Assembly (NCBI GenBank): GCA_015039465.1
Contig: MU130241.1
Span: 1-64,000, forward strand
Direction of reading: 5' to 3'
Origin: Phlegmacium glaucopus
Taxonomy: Eukaryota; Basidiomycota; Agaricomycetes; Agaricales; Cortinariaceae
Length of the DNA stretch: 64,000 bases
The position numbers were made by a program, and so were the translations under genes. Shown here in pieces: positions 45,222-56,592 of this stretch; within the stretch, counting starts at the first letter, position 1; every line of letters starts with the position of its first letter. Under the pieces are notes generated by a model. The model was not told the DNA's origin and ran no database searches. It was given only the letters and a program-made list of their open reading frames with translations.

Positions 45222-46831
45222 TCATTGAGGCGTTTCATGACCCGATCCTGAGCCAGAGCCAGAACCAGAATGCGAATTACCTTCATTAAAATATTGTGGC
45301 TGGGCTGTCGAACGCGGGCTAGGGAGACGCGATGGATACATGTTTCGTTCAGAAGATGAGTAGGGGTTATATGAAGAGAAAGGGTTGTTGGACAATGAAG
45401 GAGGCGCGGGGAGAGGCACATCTGAATGCATGTAGGATGACGGCGTGTGGCTGGGGCTGTGTGTGCCTTGATCAGGGGCGTACAGTCCCCCACTCAAGTG
45501 ATGGCTGGATTGAGATGACGGATGTCCCAGCATACGACGCGACGGTTCTCCACCATAATAAGAAGAATAGTGGTGGTTATCGGGACTATTAGGCATCGGA
45601 TGTAAAGTATTGGGATCCAAAGAGGCCGACAACGATGCACTCCTTCCCACAGGGGTAGGGAAAAGAGCAGTTTTTGTTGGACCCGATGCCACTCTGTGAG
45701 CGGGCGCGAGGATGCGACGTCTCGCCTATAGGTTGAAAAAAATAATTATCCAGATGACTAGAAATAAAAAGGCAGTGTACTGACATTGATCATCCAATTG
45801 GAGACCTGGCTCATACTGAGGCCCGTCGCATGGCAGAGTTGCTTCTTCTCCTCCTCACTTGCATAAGGGTGGTCGGAGTGACGGTGCAGCCATGCCTTGA
45901 GGTAATCTGTAGTCTCCTTTGGGAGTTTGCCTCGCTTGCGTTGTGGACGGTCTACGAGGGTTGAGGGAGGCATTGATTGTGGGGAACGAGAAGGGGAGGA
46001 GGCTGCAATGTTTGGAGCTGCGGGACCCAAAGAGGGAGAATATTGTGGGTTTCCAAGGGGAAGGAAATCTGAGCTTAGGAAAGACAACTCGCTCTTTATC
46101 CCTGACAGCGACTTACGATCGTGCTGTCCCGAAATTTGAGCCGAACCTGCATACATGTGTGCCTGGGACATAGGGGCGCTAAAGGATGTATGGTGTAAAC
46201 CATCATCAGCCTGGCTTGAGGGCTGCTGTCCCAGGGTGGAATTGGGGCGGACAATTCCTGGGGGAGACCCGTTCCAAGTGTCCGATTTGGAGTAGGGAGA
46301 TATGCCTGGAGTGCGGATATCGGAGTTCATGGGAGAATTAAAATGAGAGGATGAGAAAGTGCTCAAACATGTAGTGCTGTTAGACAAACCAGAGTTGGGA
46401 TATGGCGAATCATAAGAGTTCGTCACACCAAAATTATTGAGATCTGTTGAGGCCTTTGGACGACCGGAGGTCCTCTCGGCTGGCTCGTCAATATTTGAGG
46501 GGAAGGTATAGGAAGAGAGAGAGGACTGATTCGAAGGGGCGTAATTCTGACGCAAGATCGGTGGGGGATATGGAGCATACCTAACGTGACTCTCAGAGGG
46601 CAACATGGGCAATGAAGCTCTGCGACCATGGTAATTATCTTCGATGTTGGGTTCATTTGGAATTTTATCTTGTGGGCTGGGGTTAGAATCAATATCCCAG
46701 TTGGGCTGGTCGATGGAACTCTTTTGTTTCTTTGGAAGAGGGGAGTCGCCTGGAGTGAGCGAGTGTTTTTCAACGCGAGATGGAGTCAGACTGTTGGTAT
46801 CTGTTGTTGTTGAGGTTGCAGAACTGGACAT
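45222..46831 (-). CDS. TALE-type (KN) homeobox transcription factor
   Basis: Nuclear DNA-binding regulator, about 516 aa in two exons (45785-46831 and 45222-45725; intron 59 bp). The chosen start is the ATG at 46831 (MSSSATSTTTDTNSLTPSR); a more upstream in-frame extension exists, but its first ATG lies in weaker context. The middle is long and low-complexity, Pro/Ser/Asn-rich. Near residue 300 the homeodomain begins with RKRGKLPKETTDYLKAWLHR, then HSDHPYASEEEKKQLCHATG, LSMSQVSNWMIN, and across the intron ARRRILAPAHR. The three extra loop residues around HPYAS mark it as TALE/KN. The C-terminus is Ser/Pro/Tyr-rich, ending SGSGSGHETPQ. It resembles fungal Cup9/Tos8 or hom-type regulators rather than a mating-type HD1/HD2 pair, since there is no divergent partner. 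Confidence 0.88.
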
Positions 46832-47018
46832 GCGGCGCGAATGGTAGTGCAAATCTTGTTCTACAGGACTAATAGGGATCTTTGCAAATATATGGGCAAG
46901 AGTGACGTTACCTTGAACAGGAATCACAGAAGCAGAAAATTCCAACATTTCATTCAGAATTCCTTTCGGCTGCAAGAAAACAACACCTTGAGAAGATGAT
47001 AAGAGTTAGAATCCTCTA

Positions 47019-49239
47019 TCAGTCTGAAATTGTAGGCATCTGACCGTTCTCTTCACAAACATTCTGAGAGGCTAAAATATTTGCAACAAGTTCATGCAGA
47101 TCTGGTAAGGTATCATACTACAAGGCAGAAAGAACGTCTTGAAGGATTGAAAGAAAGGCTATTGTTCTACTTGCCTGGGTGATGACAGAAGACCAATCAT
47201 TATCGTGAGTAATGGCCATCCTTGCAGTAGGGACCTAGAAGCAGTTGGTATCATTTTAGCAATAAGACTCAAGGGAGAAGACAACTTGCCTTCGCCAACA
47301 GAATATCATTGAGAATTTTGGAAGGATGGACCATCTATCAGAAAAAGAGTTAAAAATAATGTACTGATATCTCTGAGAGACCAGACTAACAATGCTTTCA
47401 AGAGGGCCAGAGATGAACGTTGCTGGGTTATTATTCATGCCATCAACATCCTGCAATCCGTAAAGGGAACCTACAGTTCTCTGAATTCCAGATTGCGCCC
47501 CTTGAGAAGGCAAAGAGCTGGAACCGCTACTAGTACCAGGATTCGGATGGGGATTATTGGGGTCGGGATAATCTTTGACGTGGGGATAGTGGTTGTGTCG
47601 GGGGTCGACGTGAACGGAACCCAAACTGGAGTGTATGTCTGCCCAGTCGTCATCCGCGAGAGTTACATTCAGAGTGCGCACAAAAAGGCATTGGTTTTCG
47701 AATTGGATATCTGGAGGATCATCGTTTTTCCTCAACTCATCATTCTCGCTTGAGTTAGGTCCTGCTCTGACGTCGGCAACGCCAGAGTGTTCCCACGTGT
47801 AAGTGCTAGCAGAGGTCGTCAAACTTGCTCCATCTGTAGGACCGAATTTAAGGCGGCAGTTGTTTTGTTTTGTTTGATTAGCAAAAGTTGCGATACCCCA
47901 AGATGTAGTCTTATCAAAACCAACCACAAGGCGCACGTCGCCGTTTTTAGCTTCACGCCCGCGAGGACCATTGACAAACTTATACCAGTCGGCAACGTTA
48001 GCAGCTGCGTATTTCCTGAACCTTGCAGAATTTTCCAGATTTTCGGCCCTAGCCCCTCGTGGCATAGTCAAGATAGCACCTTCAGAAGCAGATGATTCGA
48101 AAATAATACCCCTGGGGGTAATACTCTCAGTTCACAAAAATATGATAAGTAATTGGGACGCACGAAATATCAGGCTTGGCTTGCGATGAAGCACTGACGA
48201 GATGACTATCATTCTTGAACACTAAGAACTCTTCAATGTCGATAGCCTCAACCGGGGGCGAAATCGGAGCAAAATGCTCTGGTAATACCCGTGGGTTCAC
48301 TGGGTCATTGTGAGGAAGGCATATGTTGAAAAGAAAGGAAAATCCTCCAGAATCATTGATAATGCCAACGTCGCCAATGCGAATGCCTGTCCTTCTGTAA
48401 TTGATATGAAGACGACGGTTAGGCTCTGGAATCCATAAAGGAAACCCACGTCCTTTCAGTTCGAGGTGTCGTGCATAGATATCGTTACTTTTTTGCGGTG
48501 TAACTTCCTGGCCTTGCGAAGAGACATAAGACTGGTTCTGATTACATATTAATAATTTGTTTGGATTTACTTCTGCTTGTCGGCTTACTCTTTCGTGGTT
48601 GAGTTCTATTCGGGGTAGGTTTTCAATTTCAGGTCCGGATGTTGGAATAAGGTATAGATAACATACGGGTACTTTGGCCGGAAGATGGGGCTGGATTGAT
48701 GTGGTCAGTTTCATTCGAAGGCGGAGAGCCGGATGGAGAGCCCTAAGGAAAGACAATGATTAAGTTGGTGAGAAAATCGGTGGGCTCGTAAATGTAATTG
48801 TCAAAAGACTGACTGGTGGGCTTCCCGACGTAGTTTCTGGGCCTTCACTGAGGATCAGCGATATGCGAAAAACAAGTCAATGCTCACGGTTCAAATTTAT
48901 GACAAGGGTGGTGTGGTGGCCACGAATTTGGTTGAAATGCCCATCATTGATGACCACATTGCGAGATTCAACAAGGGAACTTAGAGACACGATGAGCCAA
49001 AATTAGCAACAGGTCATGGTAGAAGAAAAGAGAACACACTAGGACTGTGATGAACCAGCCCTTTCACTCGCATTAGCAGAAGGAGGTGGTGGTAGTTGCG
49101 ATTGCTGTGCCACCTGGCTTGCGATGGTGGCTGATTCCTGCTCTCTGACTCCAGTTATCCTTTGGAGATTGTTCATTCATAATTATAAGGCAAATCGTCT
49201 CCGCAATAAGAACTCAAGTACTCACTTTTTAGAAGACAT
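47019..49239 (-). CDS. Protein of unknown function, Agaricomycete-type family
   Basis: I recognise phrases of a family I associate with Agaricomycetes but know no function for it. A plausible start is the ATG at 49239 (MSSKK), spliced to ITGVREQESATIASQ and AQQSQLPPPPSANAS. A short exon near 48890-48990 reads SRNVVINDGHFNQIRGHHTT. The central exon (about 48170-48560) includes YARHLELKGRGFPLWIPEPN and IGDVGIINDSGGFSFLFNIC. The next exon includes ENSARFRKYAAANVADWYKF, VNGPRGREAKNGDVRLVVGF and DKTTSWGIATFAN. The C-terminus reads SKILNDILLAKVPTARMAIT, HDNDWSSVITQ, YDTLPDLHELVANILASQNV and the stop at 47019. No enzymatic motif is visible. Exons between 48560 and 48880 are unresolved. It is tandem with and upstream of the homeobox gene. 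Confidence 0.65.
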
Positions 49240-50070
49240 CAAGGCTGCGGGAATGCGAGGACACTATGACACTATGACAATGGATGTACGAATGAGCAAA
49301 CATGTTTCAACCCAGCCAGTATCAACCCTGCACAGCAGCCACAGCTTTTGAGAGGTGAAAGTCGGCATTCTGGGACAAAATCTGTGTTCATCTGCTCGGC
49401 TCCGAAAGTCTCGGCAGAACGAAATTTCAAGCTGAAATTTTGTCGACCATTTAGTATGTCAGCGGCGACGTATAGATAAAGTGTAGCTGGAGGTAGCTGG
49501 ATACGAATTGAACGTTTGAACACTTGGACGGCATGAAATACTAGGCTGTATTTATAATGTGGCAGTTACCACGATCGGCAACCTATGCCAACTTCACACA
49601 AATATAGGTCTATCATCTCCCTCACATTGGCCCCCGATAAGCCTTGAAGTTCGTATGAATTGGATGCGCAGCCGACGGAAGTGTAGGACAAGATTCTTTG
49701 ACAAAAGTTTGCTCACATCGGTGATATATCATTATATATGTAATCCTTCTCTTATACTTTTTCTTTTTCTTCTTTTCTGATTTATTGTGCAGGACATGGT
49801 CCTCATGGGTCACAGTACTTGCGAACAGCTTACAGGTATAAAGGTAAGAATGTATAGTAACAGTAACCTTGGGCCCCTTGTGGCACTTACATCAACCTCA
49901 AGGTTTTCTTCAATATTACAGACTGAGACTACACAGTTACCTTCGACCGATTGCCCGATAAACCACTGCCGTTTGAACTTTGGAATGACTAGGATTCTTG
50001 GGATCTCTTGAAATGCTGGATTTCTCCTCCGAGTCCTCGGATATCTTCTACACTTTCGGACCTTCCCCCA
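49240..50070. other. Intergenic, no gene seen
   Basis: No conserved exon was found. A pyrimidine-rich run lies at 49757-49783. The right edge leads into an SFN-TM relic. Confidence 0.35.
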
Positions 50071-50330
50071 CTAGTGTTGCCACGGTAATTGATGACGAAG
50101 AAAGACACTGGCTGCCGAGCCAACCCAAAAGAACAGCACGACGTGGTCTACAGATATCGATGTACGTATCTTGCAAATGAGAGGAAACGCGAGACTAGGA
50201 TTTGGCAGGGGGGGTGATTGGTCAGGGTTGCTCGGATAAAGGTAGTCGTTGCGAATGTCCGAGACGGAGGGAGCCGTATGAGTAGGAATAACGCCTACTT
50301 TAGACTTCGCACAGTGAAGTGATCCTGTGA
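50071..50330 (-). pseudogene. SFN-TM family relic (copy m), last exon
   Basis: It reads AKSKVGVIPTHTAPSVSDIR, NDYLYPSNPDQSPPLPNPSL, then TSISVDHVVLFFWVGSAASV. It is a close sister of copy e at 22135-22440, with the same frameshift inside the membrane helix. A shared lesion implies that the relic was copied after it was already broken. Confidence 0.6.
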
Positions 50331-50897
50331 ATGATAGAACAACCCTAAGCTTGTAAGTGGCCCATCGACCGTAGTCAAAATACCACAAATTTTTATTTTC
50401 TTCACTTCGTCGAAGCCACGTGTTTTAGTAATCCGACCGGCAACTTTCACTGAAACTTTCACACGAATAGATGGGCTCAAGCGCTCATGGCATAGCATGG
50501 CATCTCTCAATGTTTGAACATGGCAGTTCAGGGTTCTCTATGACCTTCCCTTCTATGCGATACCTCCTATAATCTATTACACTCACTTATAATATTATTA
50601 ATATATCACGAACTTTATGATCTTTCAACATCAAATTAGGCCGTTGCCAGCAACTGCGATGTCACTTCGTCACGATTCATCGAGGCTAATAAGCCTTTGT
50701 AGAAATACATGCTCTTGCAGATTCACTAGAGCTGATAGGAGATGCACTATTACCTATCGTTACTAGGGGATTTTGCGAGCGTATCTGTTTGGCCTTTTTG
50801 GGTGGTTATTCAGCAAGTCACGAGCGCACGGCTTTTGCCGCTGTCCTTTGATGCGTACTTGGCTCTATGCGGTCGAAAAAGATTATGTTTATTAAGT
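50331..50897. other. Intergenic, no gene seen
   Basis: AT-rich with no recognisable exon. The string taatccgaccggcaa near 50430 recurs near 63848 on the same strand, indicating dispersed repeat content. Confidence 0.35.
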
Positions 50898-50924
50898 GTT
50901 TTCTGATCCGAAGGATCAGAAAAC
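50898..50924. repeat. 12-bp perfect palindrome at edge of repeat region
   Basis: The arm gttttctgatcc (50898-50909) is followed by gaa and its exact reverse complement (50913-50924). It lies at the left edge of the G+C-richer repeat region. Confidence 0.7.
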
Positions 50925-51554
50925 GAGAAGTAATTGATGATATGTATTTAGAGATAGAGGAACTGGTTTGGTAGGCTGTAGTCCGCGCTGGTTCTAGCTG
51001 TACCGAAAGTCCACTGGCATAAGCGGAACGGAGCGTGCTTTAGTAGAGGGTCGCCCCTCCTGCAAATGACCAGACGGGTTCTTCCGGGTCGACTAGGGGT
51101 CCGACGAGAGTGTTTGGTGGAGTCGTAGTTGTTGGGCGGTCGACTGTTTCGAAACAAGCGAACCTCCGTGGGAGTTCCTGAAGCAGGAGAGTGGGCTCCG
51201 CTTAAAGAGTTTGCGTAGTTGAACCGTCGGCAACTTGACCCATAGCTTAGGAATTTCCCGGTGCCGTAGGCGTAGCCGCGATGCGAGCTCATGGAAGACG
51301 CCCCTCAAGGAAAGCTGCAACAATTCAGATAACCCTCCACCAGATCACTCCGTAAGGAGCAGATGAACGCAGTCGTGCGTCATTAGTAGCGTGGGATATA
51401 GGTCCCGTGGGGCCAGTACCTACGAAAGTGGGCTATATGGTACGGGGGTGGAGCAATCCTAAATTGTGAATCACTCATAAAACAAATAGGGCGGGTAAAG
51501 GAATTTAACACCGTAGATTCTGAAGCGAACAGCGCAGTGACCTGAGGAATATGG

Positions 51555-52440
51555 ACCCTTAGTGTCGAGTAGAATCTAACGAAAAGAGTATCCATGGCCG
51601 TGAACAAAGTCAGCTTTTTGGGAAGCCCAAAAACGGGTTTGGATAAGGGTCAAGGAGATAGAGATTTATGTATAGTAGTTAATGAAGAGCAAAAGACTAG
51701 GCTTCCTAGTCTTTTGTGAATTATTTGTATTAGAAAAAGCTGGCGTATCTAAAATAAGATTCTCTTGTGCTCCTTCCTCACGCTTGTATCTTAGAACAGA
51801 TGCGCTTCTAGATTCAACACTGCACTGATGGAAAAGAAGCAGTGGTGGTGTTGTTGGAGCGCAATCTGAAGTGACGAGCTGTAGTCTCGTCGAGAGAGAA
51901 AGAAAACGGGTGGGAGGAGAGGGAAAAAGCGTCGTCAGGAGGAGTGAAGTTGAAACCGGAGAGGTAGCTAGAAAAAGTTTAGGCAAAGGCACTGAGCTGC
52001 GTTATACAGTATCTGGATATGGTTAGTAGAGTCTAAAAGAACGACGAACCTGGGAGGGCGGGTAGTGTCGAGTAGAATCTAACGAAAAGAGTATCCATGG
52101 CCGTGAACAAAGTCAGTTTTTTGGGAAACCCAAAAACGGGTTTGGATAAGGNNNNNNNNNNNNNNNNNNNNNNNNNNNNNNNNNNNNNNNNNNNNNNNNN
52201 NNNNNNNNNNNNNNNNNNNNNNNNNNNNNNNNNNNNNNNNNNNNNNNNNNNNNNNNNNNNNNNNNNNNNNNNNNNNNNNNNNNNNNNNNNNNNNNNNNNN
52301 NNNNNNNNNNNNNNNNNNNNNNNNNNNNNNNNNNNNNNNNNNNNNNNNNNNNNNNNNNNNNNNNNNNNNNNNNNNNNNNTGGTGTTGTTGGAGCGCAATC
52401 TGAAGTGACGAGCTGTAGTCTCGTCGAGAGAGAAAGAAAA
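51555..52440. repeat. About 0.5 kb direct tandem duplication, second unit partly missing
   Basis: The string tagtgtcgagtagaatctaa and the next 65 bp occur at about 51558-51650 and again at about 52063-52151. The string tggtgttgttggagcgcaat with the following approximately 40 bp occurs at about 51848-51902 and again at 52380-52437, after the gap. Unit length is about 500 bp. Confidence 0.85.
52152..52379. other. Assembly gap (228 N)
   Basis: A run of 228 ambiguous bases. From the duplication on both sides, the hidden sequence should correspond to 51652-51847 (about 196 bp), so the gap size is roughly right but the content is unresolved. Confidence 0.95.
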
Positions 52441-53481
52441 ACAGGTGTTGATGTCTATTTAGATGTTTCGTAAATAAATTATATTTAGTTTTCATAAAGT
52501 CTCTATTACGGATCTTATGTCACGCTGGGGTCAGAAAATCTTACGGGACTGAAGCGGAGACGGCAAAAGCGCCGTCGTGCTCGTGGAAAGTAATTGGGGT
52601 GATGGTGGCTTCTAGTCCGCTAGGTCAAGGATTTCCTGTAGACCTTGCGGCCATTGGTCCGACTATCTTAGTTTACCGTCGTCGTCTTACTACGACTGCT
52701 CCAGCGAGAGTGTCTTGTAGCAGTCAACGTCAGTCTACGTCTGGAGGTCTCCCGAGTCCTCCTCTAGTAGCTTCGTCTTAGATGAGCGTTCCTCCTCTAC
52801 TTCTTTTTATTTTACTTTATATGGGGATAAGGTCTGGCTCTGCAAGGGTGGTATCGCGGTCAGTAGCGAAGGTTAATGCGTTAATCCTTCTACCTATTCC
52901 CGGAAATGCAACTCAATACCATGATGTGATTACGGCCAAATCTGCTGCGTAATGCTCCAAGGTTATGGTGACTGCTGCTTCGATACCAGTACGACGCAGC
53001 AGGACTGCCGAGGTGAAGGACCCAAGGCAGACGAAGGTGGTCTCTACGCTGCCCTCAAGATCTGCTATTTCTATAGAGAACCCTCCTGAAGACGGTCCGT
53101 CGGGGATCTTACTAGCAGCGGTACCTCCTCCGGCTAACCGGTGTTCTGGCCCAGAGCTACAATCGGTTTAAGACCCCGTTAGAGGTCTAAGTGCTCGAGG
53201 CTAGTAGGTCCCTAGGGTAGCTAGTTTTCTGAGAGTAACAAATGGTTCGCCTCGTTGCGTCCGAGACCGTAGAACGGTAAAGAAGGGGAGCACCCCGAAT
53301 GTTGGAGAGGGCATATTTACTCCTCCATCATGCTTTTTGAGCGCTTGCTCAGATGACCCTTCTGGCAGCGGAGTTTCTGTTACTTTCCCTAATAGCCCAT
53401 GCAGGAGGTAGAACTGAAAGGGGTTGTAAGTACTGATTTTTCGTTAGGAGAAAACAAGGGGAAGGTATATTATATAGTGGA

Positions 53482-53640
53482 GAACAACGTAGCGCGTGCG
53501 GAGGAACAACGTAGTGCGTGCGGAGGAACAACAACGTAGCACGTGCGGGGGGAGCAACGTAACACGTGCGGCAGAACAACGTAGCGCGTGCGGAGGAACA
53601 ACGTGGTGCGTGCGGAAGGAGAACGGGGTGCGTACGGTAC
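53482..53640 (+). repeat. Minisatellite, about seven units of 20-25 bp
   Basis: The unit is approximately gaacaacgtagcgcgtgcgg, with substitutions mostly at CpG positions (gcg to gtg, gcg to gca or aca). That pattern suggests cytosine-deamination drift. Confidence 0.85.
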
Positions 53641-56049
53641 AGTAGAGTAGAGTGATACGTAAGACGATCAGACTAGCTGCTAGTCAACGGTCGGGAAGGC
53701 AAGGAGTTGCTTCCCGGGGTTTAGGGAGGAGGAGAGCACCGAATGCAGCGGCAAGCGACAGAGGTCTGTCCTCAGTGTGTAGATACTCCGTGGGAGTTAA
53801 TCTGTTCAGAAACGGAGGATTCTCCAACCTAAAAGTGAGTCCGTGTGTGCCTTCTCAGAATAGGCAGACACGGCAGACGGAGCCAGCAGTGGGTGTGTTC
53901 TAATAGCTGACAAGGAGCGGAAGCAATACCCTGTTCGAGTGAGGGCGAGAGCGCTGAGCCTAGTTGTTTCGTGAACGGTACGCTCTGCCGGCAGGCTATA
54001 CGCGTCTGACCGTTGCTCAGCGTCCTACGGGGTCGAGGGTAGTGTCGTTGGCGGTATAGACGAGTCCAACGTAGAGGGGCAGAGTACCTCGAGTCCTGAC
54101 AGGAGCTCGTCTCTCCGGAGTTCCGAGAGTGAGGGATATTGGGGCTACGAACCCTTAGGAGGGAAGCACTGCGGCCTTAGAAACGATCTATGCGAGTAGA
54201 GGGGGTTTAAAAAGCATGTCCAAAGTAGGAATTAGAGGGGTTGTAGTGAGCCTGAGTCCGAGGAGGGTTGTTTTGGTGGTAGCTTCTTGGTCTTGAGCGT
54301 GAGGTCAAGTTATTCTAGCAGTTAGAACTCAAGCTGTTCGCTGCAATGAACCCGGGGGAGTGCGCGCTCCTCCAACTCACCGAATAGCCGGGTAAGGTTA
54401 GGAGGGGAAAGAGGTAGTAAGGTTTCGGGCCCGCGGGTCCAGTGAAGGCATAGGATGTTTTGATAAGAAAGGGAGTGTTGTGCAGAGGACTAAAGGGGTT
54501 GGGAAGGTAGTTGAGCAAACAATTGAGTCTACTAAAGGGTTGATGAACCCCATGGAAGTGTCGTTATAGTGATGAGTATGCAGCTGAAGGGGGTTCTAGA
54601 GTTCAACGGTGAGCACTGCAGCGACTCCGAATGGCATGACAGGGAAATGTGGTAAGGGTTACCGGTCGTCGTCAGCAATCCTAGCCTGGTTTGAGTAAAC
54701 CGTAGCTGTGGAGGTGAAGGAAACCTCAGAGAGGAAGACGACCCCAAATACCTCAACACCGTCTGCGTCCACGTCTGTAGTAGTCTAGGGCACCGTAACC
54801 GGGTAACCGCTTCACCCAGCTACTGGTACAAAAGAAGGCGCAGGAATGATCTATGGAGCTACTCATGTTAGCAGCAGCGCGCCAGACCACACTGCTCTAG
54901 CGTAGATCTCTCTTCTCCTAACTACCACCGGCAAATACCATACCACCTTCATGGAAAGGTCTACCCTGAGAGCTACTTGTGTAGCTTCTGACGGTAAAAG
55001 GGACGCGACTGGATAGTAGAGCCTGGGGAGCTAGAGAGCTTCTAGTTGTCATAAGAATGTTGAAACTCCTATAACTAGTCCAAAGATGAGGAGAGCCATA
55101 AGGTACCCTTGATAGGTTTCTAAGGGGAAAGAGTAGGTGGTGGAGCATGTAACCGAAAACGACCTTGAACCTCTGCGAGTGCCAGAGCGAGTCAGAGCTC
55201 TTCTTCCTCTTTATATAAAGACCGTAGCTCCTTACCGAAGTAGCGGGGTGAGTGCAAGAGTTGCTGCAGGTCTTTGATATGCCTTCCGACGAGGTGCGAA
55301 GAGAGCAACAATGTAGTCCTGCGCGAATGGAGTGGCCCGACCTCCGGTACGAGCCGGATACAGTGCTGGCAGGAAAGGAAGGTATGAGTGGTCAGTTTCC
55401 GGAATCGCTGCTAGAGGAAACCACCTAGAGGTCCGAGAGAGCTGAGAGGCAAAGGGCCAGTTAGGGTCTTGGTCAAGTCTAGCGACTGGGTTTGCGGAAA
55501 AGTCTGCGCTCAAGGCCTAAACCTTAACGGTAACAGTAATTACCGTCTACCTCTCGTACCTCCGAGTAGGGACCAACCGTCTGTGAGCTGCCGCGATTCC
55601 TGTAGCCGAAGCTCGAGGAGTAGGCTCGGTAGCGGACCAGACAGTCATGATCGCCCGTGAAATCCCGAATACCCCTGTTGTTTCCCCACCAGCTTCCAAC
55701 CACCTTGTTATCCTCGTTCTCGTCTAGGTAGTTGCCTCACAAAGCGTCCTATGTGAGGAAGGAGCTTCTGAAACCGCTCCGTGAGAGGTATGTGAGCCGG
55801 ATGCATGGGTCATTCAGATTGGGCCGTCTACCAGGGAGGTCTCCTTAGATGGGTGGAAAGTCAAGTAACGATGGGCTTTAGTGTCAGGGTAGACTAGAGC
55901 TGGCCAAGTAATAACTGAGGTGAGTGGGAGAGACGGGGTAGCTCGAGGCAAGTAGGGCCCTCCCGGTAGGAGGGAGTCGGGAGTGTTTCGCGAGACAGCT
56001 GGGAGAGACCTCACGACTAAGGTCATTCGTCTGTTCAAGACGGCTACTG

Positions 56050-56592
56050 ATGGTTGGAATAAAGCCTGCGTTGGGGGTGACGATTAGAATTATGTGCAAA
56101 GAGACGTGGAGAACGGCTGCAGAGAAGGAGGCGGAGGAGAAGTTCCGGAGTACATATGGTCGGTCTAGAGTGGGGAAGGCAAAGAGTGGAAGCAGGAGTG
56201 ACGGGGCGGGCACTAGCAGAGGCGGAGACCTCTGGCCGGAAGAGGTCCAGGCTAGAGCTGTCTCTGTTAGTGAGGTATCTCTATAGACTCCGTCTGAATC
56301 TGGCGCAATAGTGCCAGTAATTGTGGAGGACCGTCGGTTCGTGATCTCTTCGAATGCCGCGGCCAGAAGAGGAGAAAGTACAGAAGACGCTGGTTGCATT
56401 GTAGGGTCTCGGAGTCGCGACGGGTCGGTCAGGAGAAGACTACGATTGGAAGCAGAGATCGACGCGGCCAAGGAAAAGGCCTTTTTGGGAACGCTTAATG
56501 GAAATGCGATAGGCTCGTACCGTGCAAAACGTACCACGGGGAACCTTGTACTTGAACCGACTCTACTTCCGTCGAGAGCTACCCCGAAGTAA
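56050..56592 (+). pseudogene. Charged gag-like frame with one stop
   Basis: Two adjoining open stretches in the same frame are separated by a single TAG at 56284. The first reads KETWRTAAEKEAEEKFRSTY. The second reads VEDRRFVISSNAAARRGES and RRRLRLEAEIDAAKEKAF. Lys/Glu/Arg-rich, coiled-coil-prone composition resembles gag proteins, but no zinc knuckle is visible. Other frames here look like mirror artefacts of composition. Confidence 0.35.

Noticed and set aside
46832..46975. Homeobox gene start at about 46975
   Set aside because: The open frame there begins with TTG, and the upstream gene's stop (47019) is close by. The ATG at 46831 in a Ser/Thr-rich N-terminus is more plausible, though ATGs at 46948 and elsewhere cannot be excluded.
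45222..49239. Mating-type (HD) locus
   Set aside because: Only one homeobox gene of TALE/KN type is present, with no divergently transcribed HD1/HD2 partner and no neighbouring mitochondrial intermediate peptidase gene.
52033..52495. Open frames crossing the N run
   Set aside because: They exist only because ambiguous bases contain no stop codons.
53482..53640. CRISPR-like array
   Set aside because: Repeats are directly adjacent with no spacers and are imperfect; this is a minisatellite in a eukaryotic genome.
55884..56537. 217-aa minus-strand open frame
   Set aside because: It is antisense to a highly charged plus-strand frame and consists of Ser/Leu/Pro-rich low complexity typical of a reverse-strand artefact.
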